This document shows positions 1 to 6,872 of a stretch of 14,502 nucleotides of DNA, piece after piece. Each line of letters opens with the position of its first letter. The stretch's first letter is position 1. Source of the DNA: a bacterium (lineage in GTDB: Bacteria > SZUA-182 > DTGQ01); NCBI GenBank assembly GCA_040755755.1, contig JBFLZW010000011.1, positions 1-14,502 of the forward strand, read 5' to 3'. The notes under the pieces were generated by a model, which saw only the letters and a program-made list of their open reading frames with translations, had not been told where the DNA came from and searched no databases. Made by a program: the position numbers and the translations under genes.

Positions 1-1112
1 AGAACGAGCTGCTCGCGGTAGGTACCGGCCCTGACCAGGACCGTATCACGGGCCTGGGCTGCATCAATGGCCGCCTGGATGGTTTTATACTGGCTGGTGG
101 GAACCACCAGGGTGCGGCAGGGCAGGGTGAGCCAGTTATTGAGCACCTGGGTTATAACTTCCATCCTGGCCTGGTTGAATCCAGGCAGGCAGTAGAACTG
201 GCCGTACTGACCTCCTGCCGTGTTCACCAGAATGATGTTGTCCGACTGATAATTCTCACTGTCTTCGGCAAATATCTCATCGACCCGCCAGAAGGACATA
301 TGATGCCAGTCCGAGGAGAGGGCGTCGATCAGCAGATGATCGTAGCGCAGTGCGTATTGGGCTATGTATTCGGTAAACGAGCTGATATCGTAATCTCCAT
401 CCGGATCTTCATAATCCCTGACCGCCGTAGTCGGCTCCTGGAGACCGCCGCCCCGGCACAGACCGGGTGAGGACACGTCAAGGACCTGGCTTGCCCCTTT
501 GGCCTCTGTGCTGTAATCCAGCTTCTTCCCATCGGTCTTTACCGAACTGCCAAAGGGCTCGGATCCTGTCCAGATCAGCATGTTGCCGTTCTCCATCCAT
601 TTCTCGGCCAATGATCCGTCAACCTCTCCCCCGTAAATAAGAGCAGGGCACAGATCGATAATTATCAGCACATCCAGCTTGCCGTTTTTCAGGCGCTCCT
701 CGATCCAGGCATCCAGGGAATCGACTGTTCCCTGGTTATATCCGCTGAATATGGTCTTTGAGGTCAGGCCAAGATGATTGAAGATATAATTGGCACAGGA
801 CTCCTGCTCCTTCAGGCTCATCATCCCCTGAAGCTTCGGATAATAGATGGCCACTTCACCGAGGGACGCTGCTGCCGCCAGGAGCGGGCCACCGCAGGAG
901 CCCGGAAAGACAGGAAGGCCCAGCATGAGTAATGCGGCGATGCAGGTAAAAATGACCATGCTGATCGAAACCGCTTTCCTTTCTCCCCCGCCTGTTATTT
1001 CTCTGCTGCTGTCGCTGCGCCTTCCGCTGGCGCCGCACCTGCGTATGGCATTACTCTTGTTGCCCGTGTGATTGAGTACTGCAATCTTTCCCCATCCTGT
1101 GACTTTCATCAT
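1..1112 (-). CDS. Exported protein: Rossmann-like domain then start of parallel beta-helix (3' end outside window)
   Basis: Open reading frame from ATG at 1112 through the window edge, 370 codons with no stop, so the C-terminus is missing. The start is chosen because an AGGGGG Shine-Dalgarno lies about 5 nt upstream; a second ATG follows directly at 1109. Residues 1-47 are polar and basic, 48-80 form a hydrophobic segment (VIFTCIAALLMLGLPVF) ending in an Ala-rich stretch, so an export signal or membrane anchor. Residues about 85-330 alternate beta and alpha; the pieces DVLIIIDL and WMENGNMLIWTG recall glutamine-amidotransferase/ThuA-like folds, but I do not recognise a named family. From about residue 337, TIQAAIDAAQARDTVLV followed by GTYREQLV is the typical first rung of pectin-lyase-like parallel beta-helix proteins. 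The same rung opens the small beta-helix protein at 8917-9615. Function unknown; a cell-surface or secreted role is inferred. Confidence 0.8.
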   Translation of the reverse strand, partial: MMKVTGWGKIAVLNHTGNKSNAIRRCGASGRRSDSSREITGGGERKAVSISMVIFTCIAALLMLGLPVFPGSCGGPLLAAAASLGEVAIYYPKLQGMMSLKEQESCANYIFNHLGLTSKTIFSGYNQGTVDSLDAWIEERLKNGKLDVLIIIDLCPALIYGGEVDGSLAEKWMENGNMLIWTGSEPFGSSVKTDGKKLDYSTEAKGASQVLDVSSPGLCRGGGLQEPTTAVRDYEDPDGDYDISSFTEYIAQYALRYDHLLIDALSSDWHHMSFWRVDEIFAEDSENYQSDNIILVNTAGGQYGQFYCLPGFNQARMEVITQVLNNWLTLPCRTLVVPTSQYKTIQAAIDAAQARDTVLVRAGTYREQLV

Positions 1113-1332
1113 TAATCCCCCTTTTTGGTTTATGATAGGCGTTATACTTAATAGACGCTATTGTCTGGCTTTTTGTTACTATTGCGATGGCACATGGAAA
1201 AATGATCTCCCCGCAGAGACGCAGAGGCGCAGAGAATAACCGAAAATGATATCCTCAGCGTCTCAGCGTCTCTGCGGGAGAAATACAACACTGCTGCTGT
1301 GTCGTCTTTCCCATAAGAGCGGGGGGCTTATG
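1113..1332. other. Intergenic region, no gene
   Basis: No convincing coding sequence. It holds the leader of the gene starting at 1112 and the large palindromic repeat at 1207-1280. An AT-rich stretch at about 1130-1165 lies upstream of that start and could contain its promoter, but I see no clear -35/-10 pair. Confidence 0.6.
1207..1280. repeat. Palindromic dispersed repeat (GCAGAGACGCAGAG type)
   Basis: Left arm 1207-1234 reads CTCCCCGCAGAGACGCAGAG and continues GCGCAGAG. Right arm 1253-1280 is its imperfect inverse, ending CTCTGCGGGAG. The arms themselves carry internal GCAGAGAC/GCAGAGGC near-repeats. A single-arm copy in the same orientation as the left arm occurs at 14443-14476. Repeats of this type are dispersed in many environmental bacterial genomes; their function is not known to me. 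Confidence 0.75.
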
Positions 1333-3093
1333 TTATCTTCCCCGTTTCCGTGCCAAACCAAAGAAAGGAGCATGGGCTGCCCGGAAAAAGGGAGGATCAT
1401 GCTGCAAGATTGGAGCCACCAGGGGATGAGGGGAAAATACTTTTTCCAGAAAGTGCCGGGCTGATGGCCGGATATTTTCCCCCTGGGAGATAAACCCCTT
1501 ATACAGGCTGAATGAGCAGCCTGCCTCACCCTCATCCTCATCCTGATCATTACCCGGTTCATAAGCCTGACTGCCGTCATCCTGTTTCCGGCTGTCACCT
1601 TGTCCTTTATCATATTCCTCACAATCTGGCCCGGTGGCAGCCAGCTCATAGGTCCGGTCGATGAGAAACCTGCCGGGGTCCCTCTCCATAGGACTGCCAA
1701 TCGGCAGATTCATCAGGGCAGGATTGATGAAATGAACAACACTCTGGTTACGGGCGATAAAATCCAGGGTTTTCCGGCGGTCATGATCGGTTTCCGAGGG
1801 CAGGCCAAAGAGAAGATAGACATAATTCAGGATATTTTCCCGGGCCGACAGTTCCAGAATCCGCTCGGCCCGTTGCAGATCGATACCTTTTCGGCTCAGG
1901 GCAAGCAGCCGCTCCGATGCGCTTTCCAGGCCGAACTGCAGCATCCTGCATCCGGACGAGGAAAGATGTTTCATAAAGGCGGCATCTTCAAAGCAGGCTT
2001 CAAAGCGGACAAAGGAATAATAGGTGACGTTGCGCCCGGCAAAAAGATCAGCGATAATTTCCATGTTGGCCGGGGGCACTGCCGGGTCGGTGAAATGAAA
2101 AAGCGCTCCGGGGTGGTCCTCAAGGGTTTTTTGCAGGTTCCGGGCCAGATCCTTGCTCCCGGAAGTATGGGGGCTTCGCCCTGCATCCGGGCAAAAGGCA
2201 CACCTGTTCCAGTAGCAGCCAAGGCTGGTGGCATAGGGCAGGACAGGGACCGGCGAAAAATAGCCGGACAGATTGAAATCCCCGTAATCAGGGGCAGGAA
2301 GATGGGGCAGAAGGTCCGGGGTTTCGATGAAAGGGCTCTTCGCTGCTGACTGCCGCAGAACAGCAGGCCACATCGGGCCGGATTCTGCCGCCCTTCCCAG
2401 GACAATCCGGTCAAAGAGGCCGGAGAGCAGGGACAGGCTCCGGGGCCGGTCCCGGTAGCAGTTGATCAATCCGCCGCCGATAATTGCCGGTATTTTGGGA
2501 AAACGTGTCTTGAGCCTGGCCGCCACGAAGAGCGTGGGAAAGAGCTGGGAGAGATAGGTCAGGGAGAAGGCGATGAGGTCGGGCCGATACTGCTCGACCC
2601 TGGGAAAGAGCCGCTCAGAGCACCAGTCATCGAAGGGGGAGCAGTTGGTTTGCCGGGCAGAGCGCAGGTTATTTGCCATATCCACCGCTGCATAGGGAAG
2701 CAACTGAAAGTTATTCAGGGATACGGCCATGTCAGGATACGGGGCAAATACCAGCTTCAGGGCATCATTCAGATGATGGACGAAGGTGAGATAGCGGCTG
2801 AACGATCGATACCCTTCCTCCGACTTCAGCGCCGCCCTGGCCCGGTCCAGGTGAAGATATGCCCGCCTGGCCCGCGTCCATCGGGAGGATGGCGCTCCCA
2901 TCGTGCTGAAGGCAGCAAGGCACTCCAGTACATATTCGATGGATAAGACATAGTCCAGGAAATCGAGATTGGCGTCAAAGGCTAAAACCGTATGTTCCTG
3001 CTGATCCTGCTGCCACAGCGACTTGAGAAGGGCAAGCTGGCCGGGCGGTTCCGCAGGATGAAAAAAGGGAAGAGTAAGGAGAAGGATTCGCAT
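1333..3093 (-). CDS. B12-binding-type radical SAM protein
   Basis: 586 residues from ATG at 3093; the Shine-Dalgarno is weak, but no better upstream start exists and MRILLLTLPFF is a typical N-terminus for this family. Residues about 165-230 (PDLIAFSLTYLSQL, then IIGGGLIN) fit the Rossmann-type cobalamin-binding domain. Residues about 287-480 are the radical SAM barrel: GCYWNRCAFC gives cluster cysteines C293, C298 and C301, a CX4CX2C spacing instead of the usual CX3CX2C, followed by FGLES and FGLPSET motifs of the barrel. The C-terminus ends in FRAAHAPFF, which I associate with this subfamily. Residues about 491-525 form an acidic, low-complexity insert (GNDQDEDEGEAG). Members of the superfamily use S-adenosylmethionine to form a 5'-deoxyadenosyl radical, often for methyl transfer; the substrate here cannot be told. 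It is a lone gene with no obvious pathway partner. Confidence 0.85.
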   Translation of the reverse strand: MRILLLTLPFFHPAEPPGQLALLKSLWQQDQQEHTVLAFDANLDFLDYVLSIEYVLECLAAFSTMGAPSSRWTRARRAYLHLDRARAALKSEEGYRSFSRYLTFVHHLNDALKLVFAPYPDMAVSLNNFQLLPYAAVDMANNLRSARQTNCSPFDDWCSERLFPRVEQYRPDLIAFSLTYLSQLFPTLFVAARLKTRFPKIPAIIGGGLINCYRDRPRSLSLLSGLFDRIVLGRAAESGPMWPAVLRQSAAKSPFIETPDLLPHLPAPDYGDFNLSGYFSPVPVLPYATSLGCYWNRCAFCPDAGRSPHTSGSKDLARNLQKTLEDHPGALFHFTDPAVPPANMEIIADLFAGRNVTYYSFVRFEACFEDAAFMKHLSSSGCRMLQFGLESASERLLALSRKGIDLQRAERILELSARENILNYVYLLFGLPSETDHDRRKTLDFIARNQSVVHFINPALMNLPIGSPMERDPGRFLIDRTYELAATGPDCEEYDKGQGDSRKQDDGSQAYEPGNDQDEDEGEAGCSFSLYKGFISQGENIRPSARHFLEKVFSPHPLVAPILQHDPPFFRAAHAPFFGLARKRGR

Positions 3094-3265
3094 GGGCCGA
3101 TTCTATGCAAGCCTCTTTCAAATGTCAATATCCTGGAGTAAAATTATCGTTTTGATTTAGAAGTGTTTCCCTCTCTATCGAGAGGGGAAATCCACCTACT
3201 ACTCTTTTCAGAAAATACTACACGTCTCTAACCACTTACCTTTCAATTCCTTAAGAGACCATTTG
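3094..3265. other. Intergenic region with hairpin
   Basis: Non-coding stretch between the toxin stop and the radical SAM start, both on the minus strand. Apart from the hairpin at 3166-3190 it is AT-rich and shows no clear signal. Confidence 0.5.
3166..3190 (-). terminator. Hairpin downstream of the toxin gene, possible terminator
   Basis: TTTCCCTCTC at 3166-3175 pairs with GAGAGGGGAAA at 3180-3190 across a TATC loop, with one bulged base. It lies about 75 bp downstream of the toxin stop on the minus strand. There is no strong T tract after it, so intrinsic termination is uncertain; it could equally be a processing or insulating hairpin. Confidence 0.4.
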
Positions 3266-3574
3266 TCAGCTCCTTCCCTCTACTTTTCTCTTGATCAATG
3301 CAGGATTACGGCGCATTGGCAAGACCGCTACAACATAAGCAATGTCATCTACGATTTCGTAGTAAATGGCATAAGGAAATCGCTTGGCAAGCATTCGGTA
3401 GAGACCATGCTCTCTATTATGAATGCCTGCATAGATTACCAGGGATTCGATATCGGCAAGGAGACTATCCCAGAAGTAATCACCAACACCGGCTTCTCTT
3501 TGATCGTAAAAAGCTTTTCCGTCGTTCAGATCATCAGCGGCATCTTTCAGTATAACGATGTCTCTGACTTTCAT
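3266..3574 (-). CDS. ParE/RelE-type toxin of a type II toxin-antitoxin pair
   Basis: 102 residues. The pattern ILKDAADDLNDGKAFYDQ (helix hairpin), then GLYRMLAKRFPYAIYYEI and a YVVAVLPMRRNP strand region, is the compact fold of the ParE/RelE toxin superfamily (plasmid stabilisation system type). Its ATG at 3574 overlaps the antitoxin stop in an ATGA tetranucleotide, so the two are translationally coupled with the antitoxin first. Family members either inhibit DNA gyrase (ParE) or cleave mRNA on the ribosome (RelE); the sequence alone does not tell which. The length is normal and I see no sign of damage. Confidence 0.88.
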   Translation of the reverse strand: MKVRDIVILKDAADDLNDGKAFYDQREAGVGDYFWDSLLADIESLVIYAGIHNREHGLYRMLAKRFPYAIYYEIVDDIAYVVAVLPMRRNPALIKRKVEGRS

Positions 3575-3777
3575 GACTTACGGCTCGCCCTCAGCTTTTC
3601 AAGAGAAATGAATTCTGCTTTGCCGGTTTCAATCTTTATTTTCCTCTCTTCCAGGATATCCCTATGCCATTCAGGGGATTTTACTTCGGATTCTTCATCA
3701 ATAAGTGAATCCCAAAGCGCCTCTATGGCTTGAAGACGCTCAATTCTGCTCATTTTCTTGATTTCCAGTGCGTTCAT
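3571..3777 (-). CDS. Addiction-module antitoxin (Unstab_antitox/PF09720-like)
   Basis: 68 residues, from ATG at 3777. A longer frame reaches an ATG at 3825, but the internal start is preferred: AGAAGGGAA sits just upstream and the family begins with a short MNALEIKKMSRIERLQAIEALWDSL-type helix. The core LQAIEALWDSL, then SPEWHRDIL and a basic C-terminal tail, matches the small addiction-module antitoxins that pair with ParE/RelE toxins encoded immediately downstream. It should bind the toxin and probably represses its own promoter. The promoter region at about 3790-3860 contains the palindromic element at 3831-3858, so that element could affect expression. Confidence 0.88.
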   Translation of the reverse strand: MNALEIKKMSRIERLQAIEALWDSLIDEESEVKSPEWHRDILEERKIKIETGKAEFISLEKLRASRKS

Positions 3778-3782
3778 TTCGG

Positions 3783-3791
3783 TTCCCTTCT
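3783..3791 (-). promoter_or_regulatory. Ribosome binding site deciding the antitoxin start
   Basis: AGAAGGGAA on the minus strand, 5 nt before the ATG at 3777. The alternative start at 3825 has no comparable site. Confidence 0.7.
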
Positions 3792-3830
3792 CTAAACCAA
3801 ATCGCTCATATATGATGGCCATCACGCATT

Positions 3831-3858
3831 CGTCATTCCCGCGAAGGTGGGAATGACG
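3831..3858. repeat. Short palindromic dispersed element (CGTCATTCCC hairpin)
   Basis: Perfect 10-bp inverted repeat: CGTCATTCCC at 3831-3840 and GGGAATGACG at 3849-3858, with an 8-nt loop GCGAAGGT. This is the core of a very common dispersed hairpin family in bacterial genomes. It lies in the leader/promoter of the toxin-antitoxin pair. Confidence 0.8.
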
Positions 3859-4076
3859 GAGTTTAATGCCTGTAAAAGGTGTGTTACCTTACCAATATGA
3901 GCAAACCAAATACAACTTTGAATATCCTTTTATCTAATAATATAAGAATATCTACGGAAAGGCAAGGATAAAGTCACAGTGCTTTATCTCAAGGGCAAAG
4001 GATTTTAAAATCGAACGGAGAGTCGCTTTTTAGTCAACTTAAGAAAGGGAAGATCAGGGGAGACTTCTAGTAACTT

Positions 4077-4145
4077 AGAGGCCATCCCAAAACCTTTGGC
4101 GCAGGTACAATCAGTCACCTGAAGTAGGGTTTTGGGACAGCCTCT
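4077..4145. repeat. 69-bp inverted-repeat element with IS-end-like termini
   Basis: Left arm 4077-4095 (AGAGGCCATCCCAAAACCT) and right arm 4126-4145 (inverse reads AGAGGCTGTCCCAAAACCCT) match at all but a few positions. An inner CAGGT/ACCTG pair extends the hairpin. GGCTGTCCCAAAA-like ends are typical of some insertion sequences, so this may be a minimal MITE or two abutted IS ends. No transposase is present. The element ends 2 bp before the open frame of the truncated cupin gene. Confidence 0.65.
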
Positions 4146-4147
4146 TA

Positions 4148-4711
4148 GTGGTCGTCTCGCTAAGTGCACGGCACGGGAATTACCCGGCCGGTTTGGTTCA
4201 ACGACGCCCCCCTCACCCTAACCCTCTCCCCCCAAAGGGCAATGTCATTAACTTAAGAGGTGGATTAAGGACAGGCTTTTGCTCCATGATGGAGCTATCG
4301 TCCAGCCGCCCTGTCTCGACGGCCATCTATTACCTTTTAAGTGCCGATGAATTTTCCGCCTTCCACAGCCTCAAGTCTGATGAAATGTGGCATTTTTACT
4401 CCGGTGCTGCCTTGGCGATCCACATCATTGATAATACGGGGAAGTACTCGCAGGTGAGGCTTGGCAGCGATTACGAGCGGGGAGAAGTATTTCAGGCAGT
4501 GGTGGAGGCAGGATGCTGGTTCGGGGCTGCGATTGACAGCGGGGGGGCGACAGGCAGCAGCAGAGCGGCAGCCAGCGGCACCGATTATACGTTGGTAGGC
4601 TGTACGGTAGCACCGGGTTTTGATTTCATCGACTTTCGTCTGGGGGACAGAAGGGAACTGATCGAGCGATATCCTGAGCATACGGCGATTATCGAAAAAC
4701 TCAGCCGGTGA
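4148..4711 (+). pseudogene. Cupin_5 (DUF985) protein lacking its N-terminal part
   Basis: From about residue 53 the frame reads SRPVSTAIYYLLSADEFSAF, then SDEMWHFYSG, GCWFGA and YTLVGCTVAPGFDFIDF, ending EHTAIIEKLSR: the body of the cupin_5/DUF985 family, a small RmlC-like beta-barrel of poorly known function. The family normally starts about 30 residues earlier with a PHPEGGYFRE-like motif, which I cannot find in any frame upstream. Instead the first 50 codons run through repeat DNA, including PHPNPLPPKG from a dispersed CCCTCACCCTAACCCTCTC-type repeat. A shorter product could start at the ATG pair at 4287/4290, but it has only a weak ribosome binding site. It is the only plus-strand gene. 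Most likely a 5'-truncated relic; expression of a short protein cannot be excluded. Confidence 0.75.
4206..4240. repeat. Fragment of dispersed CCCTCACCCTAACCCTCTC repeat
   Basis: The sequence CCCTCACCCTAACCCTCTCC followed by CCCCAAAGGGC translates as the PHPNPLPPKG peptide seen in many spurious or truncated proteins. Only one arm is present here. It sits where the missing N-terminus of the cupin gene should be. Confidence 0.6.
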
Positions 4712-4740
4712 TAGTCACAGCGCACTCAGGGCAGCATCCT

Positions 4741-4775
4741 GCAGGGGGCCGGGGTGTAAAGCCCCGGCTCCCTGC
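4741..4775 (-). terminator. Strong hairpin at the end of the cytochrome operon
   Basis: GCAGGGGGCCGGGG (4741-4754) pairs with CCCCGGCTCCCTGC (4762-4775) over 14 positions with a single G/T pair and a 7-nt loop. It lies 25 bp past the stop of the last cytochrome gene and 30 bp past the stop of the convergent cupin gene, a natural place for a bidirectional terminator. There is no T tract on either side, so it may block 3' exonucleases or act with Rho rather than terminate intrinsically. Confidence 0.55.
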
Positions 4776-4799
4776 AAAGAGGACAATCCTTATGGCATC

Positions 4800-6815
4800 T
4801 TACCAGTCATCACCGTTTCCATCGGCTGGATGATGGTATGTCTGGCCATGACACAGAACCGAGCACCAGTCATTACCCCTGCCGGGGGTATTGTCATAGC
4901 CTGCCGGATCGTCACATTTCCAGAACTTCGTCACCCACATATTTGAAAGGTCATTGTTAAATGCATACCGGGCGGGCATGCTGCTGTCCTGGTCTCCGAT
5001 CAATCTGGACAGCTTGCCCCCGTGAGGCACAAGGATGTGACACCTTATGCATTCAGGTCCATCGGGCCAGTTGGAGGCATGAGAGATATGGACATTGGTG
5101 CTGTCCTGGACCCCGTACTTATTCTTGGAAAAACTCACGGTGGAATGACAGTTCAGGCAGAACAGCCCGTTTCCGTCCGGATGTCCATCCTTGACCGATC
5201 GATGGTTAGGGACAGCGGTATTTGCGATCTTGCGCAAGGTGCCGGTGCCGGTGCCGTTTTCTGCCGCTGACAGGGTGGGCCAGGCCCTGTTTCTCCCTTT
5301 GAGCATCCATTTGACTGTCGATCCGTGCGGTCCCTGGGCCGATGTTCCGGAAATCTCGTTATTGCTGTGACAGTCAGAGCACATCATGGTCTTGCCGGTT
5401 GCGGAGAAGTAGTAGCCGACGGTTCCATCCGAAGGTACGCCGCCGACAGGGACTCCCGTTGGAGCCTGCCAGGCGATCCATTGGGCTACTTCAAACCAGG
5501 TGGGCTGACTTTGCACGACCTGGCCAATGGCATACTTTTGCGTACTCCCCGGACTGCTGCAAATAACGACATAATACCCCACCAATGACGGCAGGTATTG
5601 ATGGTAGTTCTTGACAGTGTCCGTGATTCTGTTCCCGGCTTTCGTGCCCTTGCCCGCATAGTATTCGATGGAGTAAACCACATCGTACTTGTCTGATCCG
5701 GACTGGAGCCCTGTCATACCCTGCCATGAAATGCTGAGACTGGTCGTGGTATTCGAATTGATTTTTCCAACCTGGTTGAAGGTGTATGATCCGGCTTTGC
5801 TCAAGGTCCCCACGCGGATTCCCCAATTTGCCCATTGGTTCGTCTGCCATCTCTTGCCATTGCCTGCATCGGGATCGATATTCAAAGTGAATTCGTAAGC
5901 ATAACCGGAAAGGCCGGAATCCCCAATGAGCAGGCTGGTAAATGGGGCTGGCAGCCGGTTGGAGCAACACTCATTTCCGGGGTCAGTATCAGGAAGTGCC
6001 TGAGCTGCCGGGTGATAGGAATTGTTCTTGGAATTGAACTCCAGTGCAGCATCTGTCCATGACTGAGTTCCCGATCCGCCCCAGGAAGAGAAACTGGTGT
6101 TATAATTGCTGTGACACTTGAAACAGATATGGTATTCCCTGGTTGCCACCGACAAGAGGGCGGGCCATGAGGATACTGTGCTCCAGTTGCTGCTTCCCCA
6201 TACTGCCGGCTCGATGCCGAAGGCACCCTTGAGAGGACCCGAAGCAGCTATTTCATTCGTGCCGGATGCAAGATGGAGCCCCGCATTACTGGCCAGCTCA
6301 TTATGCAATCCGCTGTCAGCGGCATGAGGGTTATGGCAGTCATTGCACTCCACGTGCTTATTGGCCGACAGGTAGGCCCTGGTTTCCTCTTTGGGCGAAT
6401 AGCGGTGAAGACCGCTGTAGCCGGTAACATTGTGCCGGTAGGTCTTGCCAAACACTGCCGGGATACTGGCAGGAGCACCTGACATGCCGCCAGCCTGCTG
6501 AGAGCCGCTGGTCGTATGACACTTCATGCAAAAGTCGGGGTCATCCAGGTCAGTAAACAGCATCCTCTGGTTTACCCCGCAAATACCGCCATCGAACGTA
6601 TCATGGCAGTGGGTGCAGTCTCCTGTCAGACACCCTGTGCCTTCCGGGCATTCTATATGACCGGCACGATTGACCCCAAACGCGGTGTCACCGTGAGAGG
6701 TATCAGGATAACCCGCCATCCCCGCCTGCGGGAAGGCGGGAATCCCTGCTACGAGCACTATGATTATAAAAACAGCGAGCCGCACATACCGGCCTTGAGA
6801 TTCTATGATCTGCAT
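4800..6815 (-). CDS. Exported octaheme-type cytochrome c, paralog A
   Basis: 671 residues, ATG at 6815 behind a GGGAAGG ribosome site. Signal peptide: basic ESQGRYVR then AVFIIIVLVAGIPAF, with cleavage likely near AGMA/GYP (residue 34). Heme motifs: CTHCH 67, CMKCH 96, CNDCH 157, CFKCH 231, CSDCH 479, CLNCH 553 and CIRCH 589, plus CX3CH (CSVLCH) at 651, so seven or eight hemes. Between hemes 4 and 5 lies a roughly 245-residue non-heme region, with two beta-rich repeats of the form W..NQW...VRV....VGKI.SNT (about 305-363) and ITDT...LVGYYVVI (about 395-447). A conserved Cys-Cys pair (283-284) precedes them. It should be matured in the periplasm and act there or outside the cell as an electron carrier; partners are unknown. 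It is the last gene of the operon and paralogous to the gene directly upstream. Confidence 0.88.
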   Translation of the reverse strand: MQIIESQGRYVRLAVFIIIVLVAGIPAFPQAGMAGYPDTSHGDTAFGVNRAGHIECPEGTGCLTGDCTHCHDTFDGGICGVNQRMLFTDLDDPDFCMKCHTTSGSQQAGGMSGAPASIPAVFGKTYRHNVTGYSGLHRYSPKEETRAYLSANKHVECNDCHNPHAADSGLHNELASNAGLHLASGTNEIAASGPLKGAFGIEPAVWGSSNWSTVSSWPALLSVATREYHICFKCHSNYNTSFSSWGGSGTQSWTDAALEFNSKNNSYHPAAQALPDTDPGNECCSNRLPAPFTSLLIGDSGLSGYAYEFTLNIDPDAGNGKRWQTNQWANWGIRVGTLSKAGSYTFNQVGKINSNTTTSLSISWQGMTGLQSGSDKYDVVYSIEYYAGKGTKAGNRITDTVKNYHQYLPSLVGYYVVICSSPGSTQKYAIGQVVQSQPTWFEVAQWIAWQAPTGVPVGGVPSDGTVGYYFSATGKTMMCSDCHSNNEISGTSAQGPHGSTVKWMLKGRNRAWPTLSAAENGTGTGTLRKIANTAVPNHRSVKDGHPDGNGLFCLNCHSTVSFSKNKYGVQDSTNVHISHASNWPDGPECIRCHILVPHGGKLSRLIGDQDSSMPARYAFNNDLSNMWVTKFWKCDDPAGYDNTPGRGNDWCSVLCHGQTYHHPADGNGDDW
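6250..6804. repeat. 555-bp identical tract, copy in cytochrome A
   Basis: Compared by eye, this stretch is identical base for base to 8314-8868 at a constant offset of 2064 bp. It covers codons 5 to about 189 of both paralogs. On the operon-downstream side identity drops abruptly at 6249/8313. On the start-codon side there are single differences at 6805 and 6812, then about 35 bp of near-identical leader. Confidence 0.85.
6712..6746. repeat. Palindrome inside the signal-peptide/mature junction of cytochrome A
   Basis: ATCCCCGCCT (6718-6727) and AGGCGGGAAT (6734-6743) pair at 9 of 10 positions around a GCGGGA loop. It encodes GIPAFPQAGMAG. The sequence resembles the dispersed GTCATTCCCGC hairpin family, one member of which is at 3831-3858. 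Confidence 0.6.
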
Positions 6816-6872
6816 CGCTTTACCTTCCCTTCCTTACCTGTGCTGGAAAGGTTCTCTTACCTAGAGGTTCCC

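Larger units (their letters stand above)
3826..4147. other. Intergenic region with two palindromic elements, no gene
   Basis: About 320 bp without a supported gene. It contains the GTCATTCCC hairpin at 3831-3858 and the IS-end-like inverted repeat at 4077-4145. The AT-rich middle (3890-4070) shows only a 24-codon frame at 3897 with no ribosome binding site. Confidence 0.6.

Noticed and set aside
1600-2349. Plus-strand open frame of 249 codons
   Set aside because: Antisense shadow of the radical SAM gene, with no ribosome site or recognisable domain.
3263-3733. Plus-strand open frame of 156 codons
   Set aside because: Antisense to the toxin-antitoxin pair, which has clear family motifs and an ATGA overlap.
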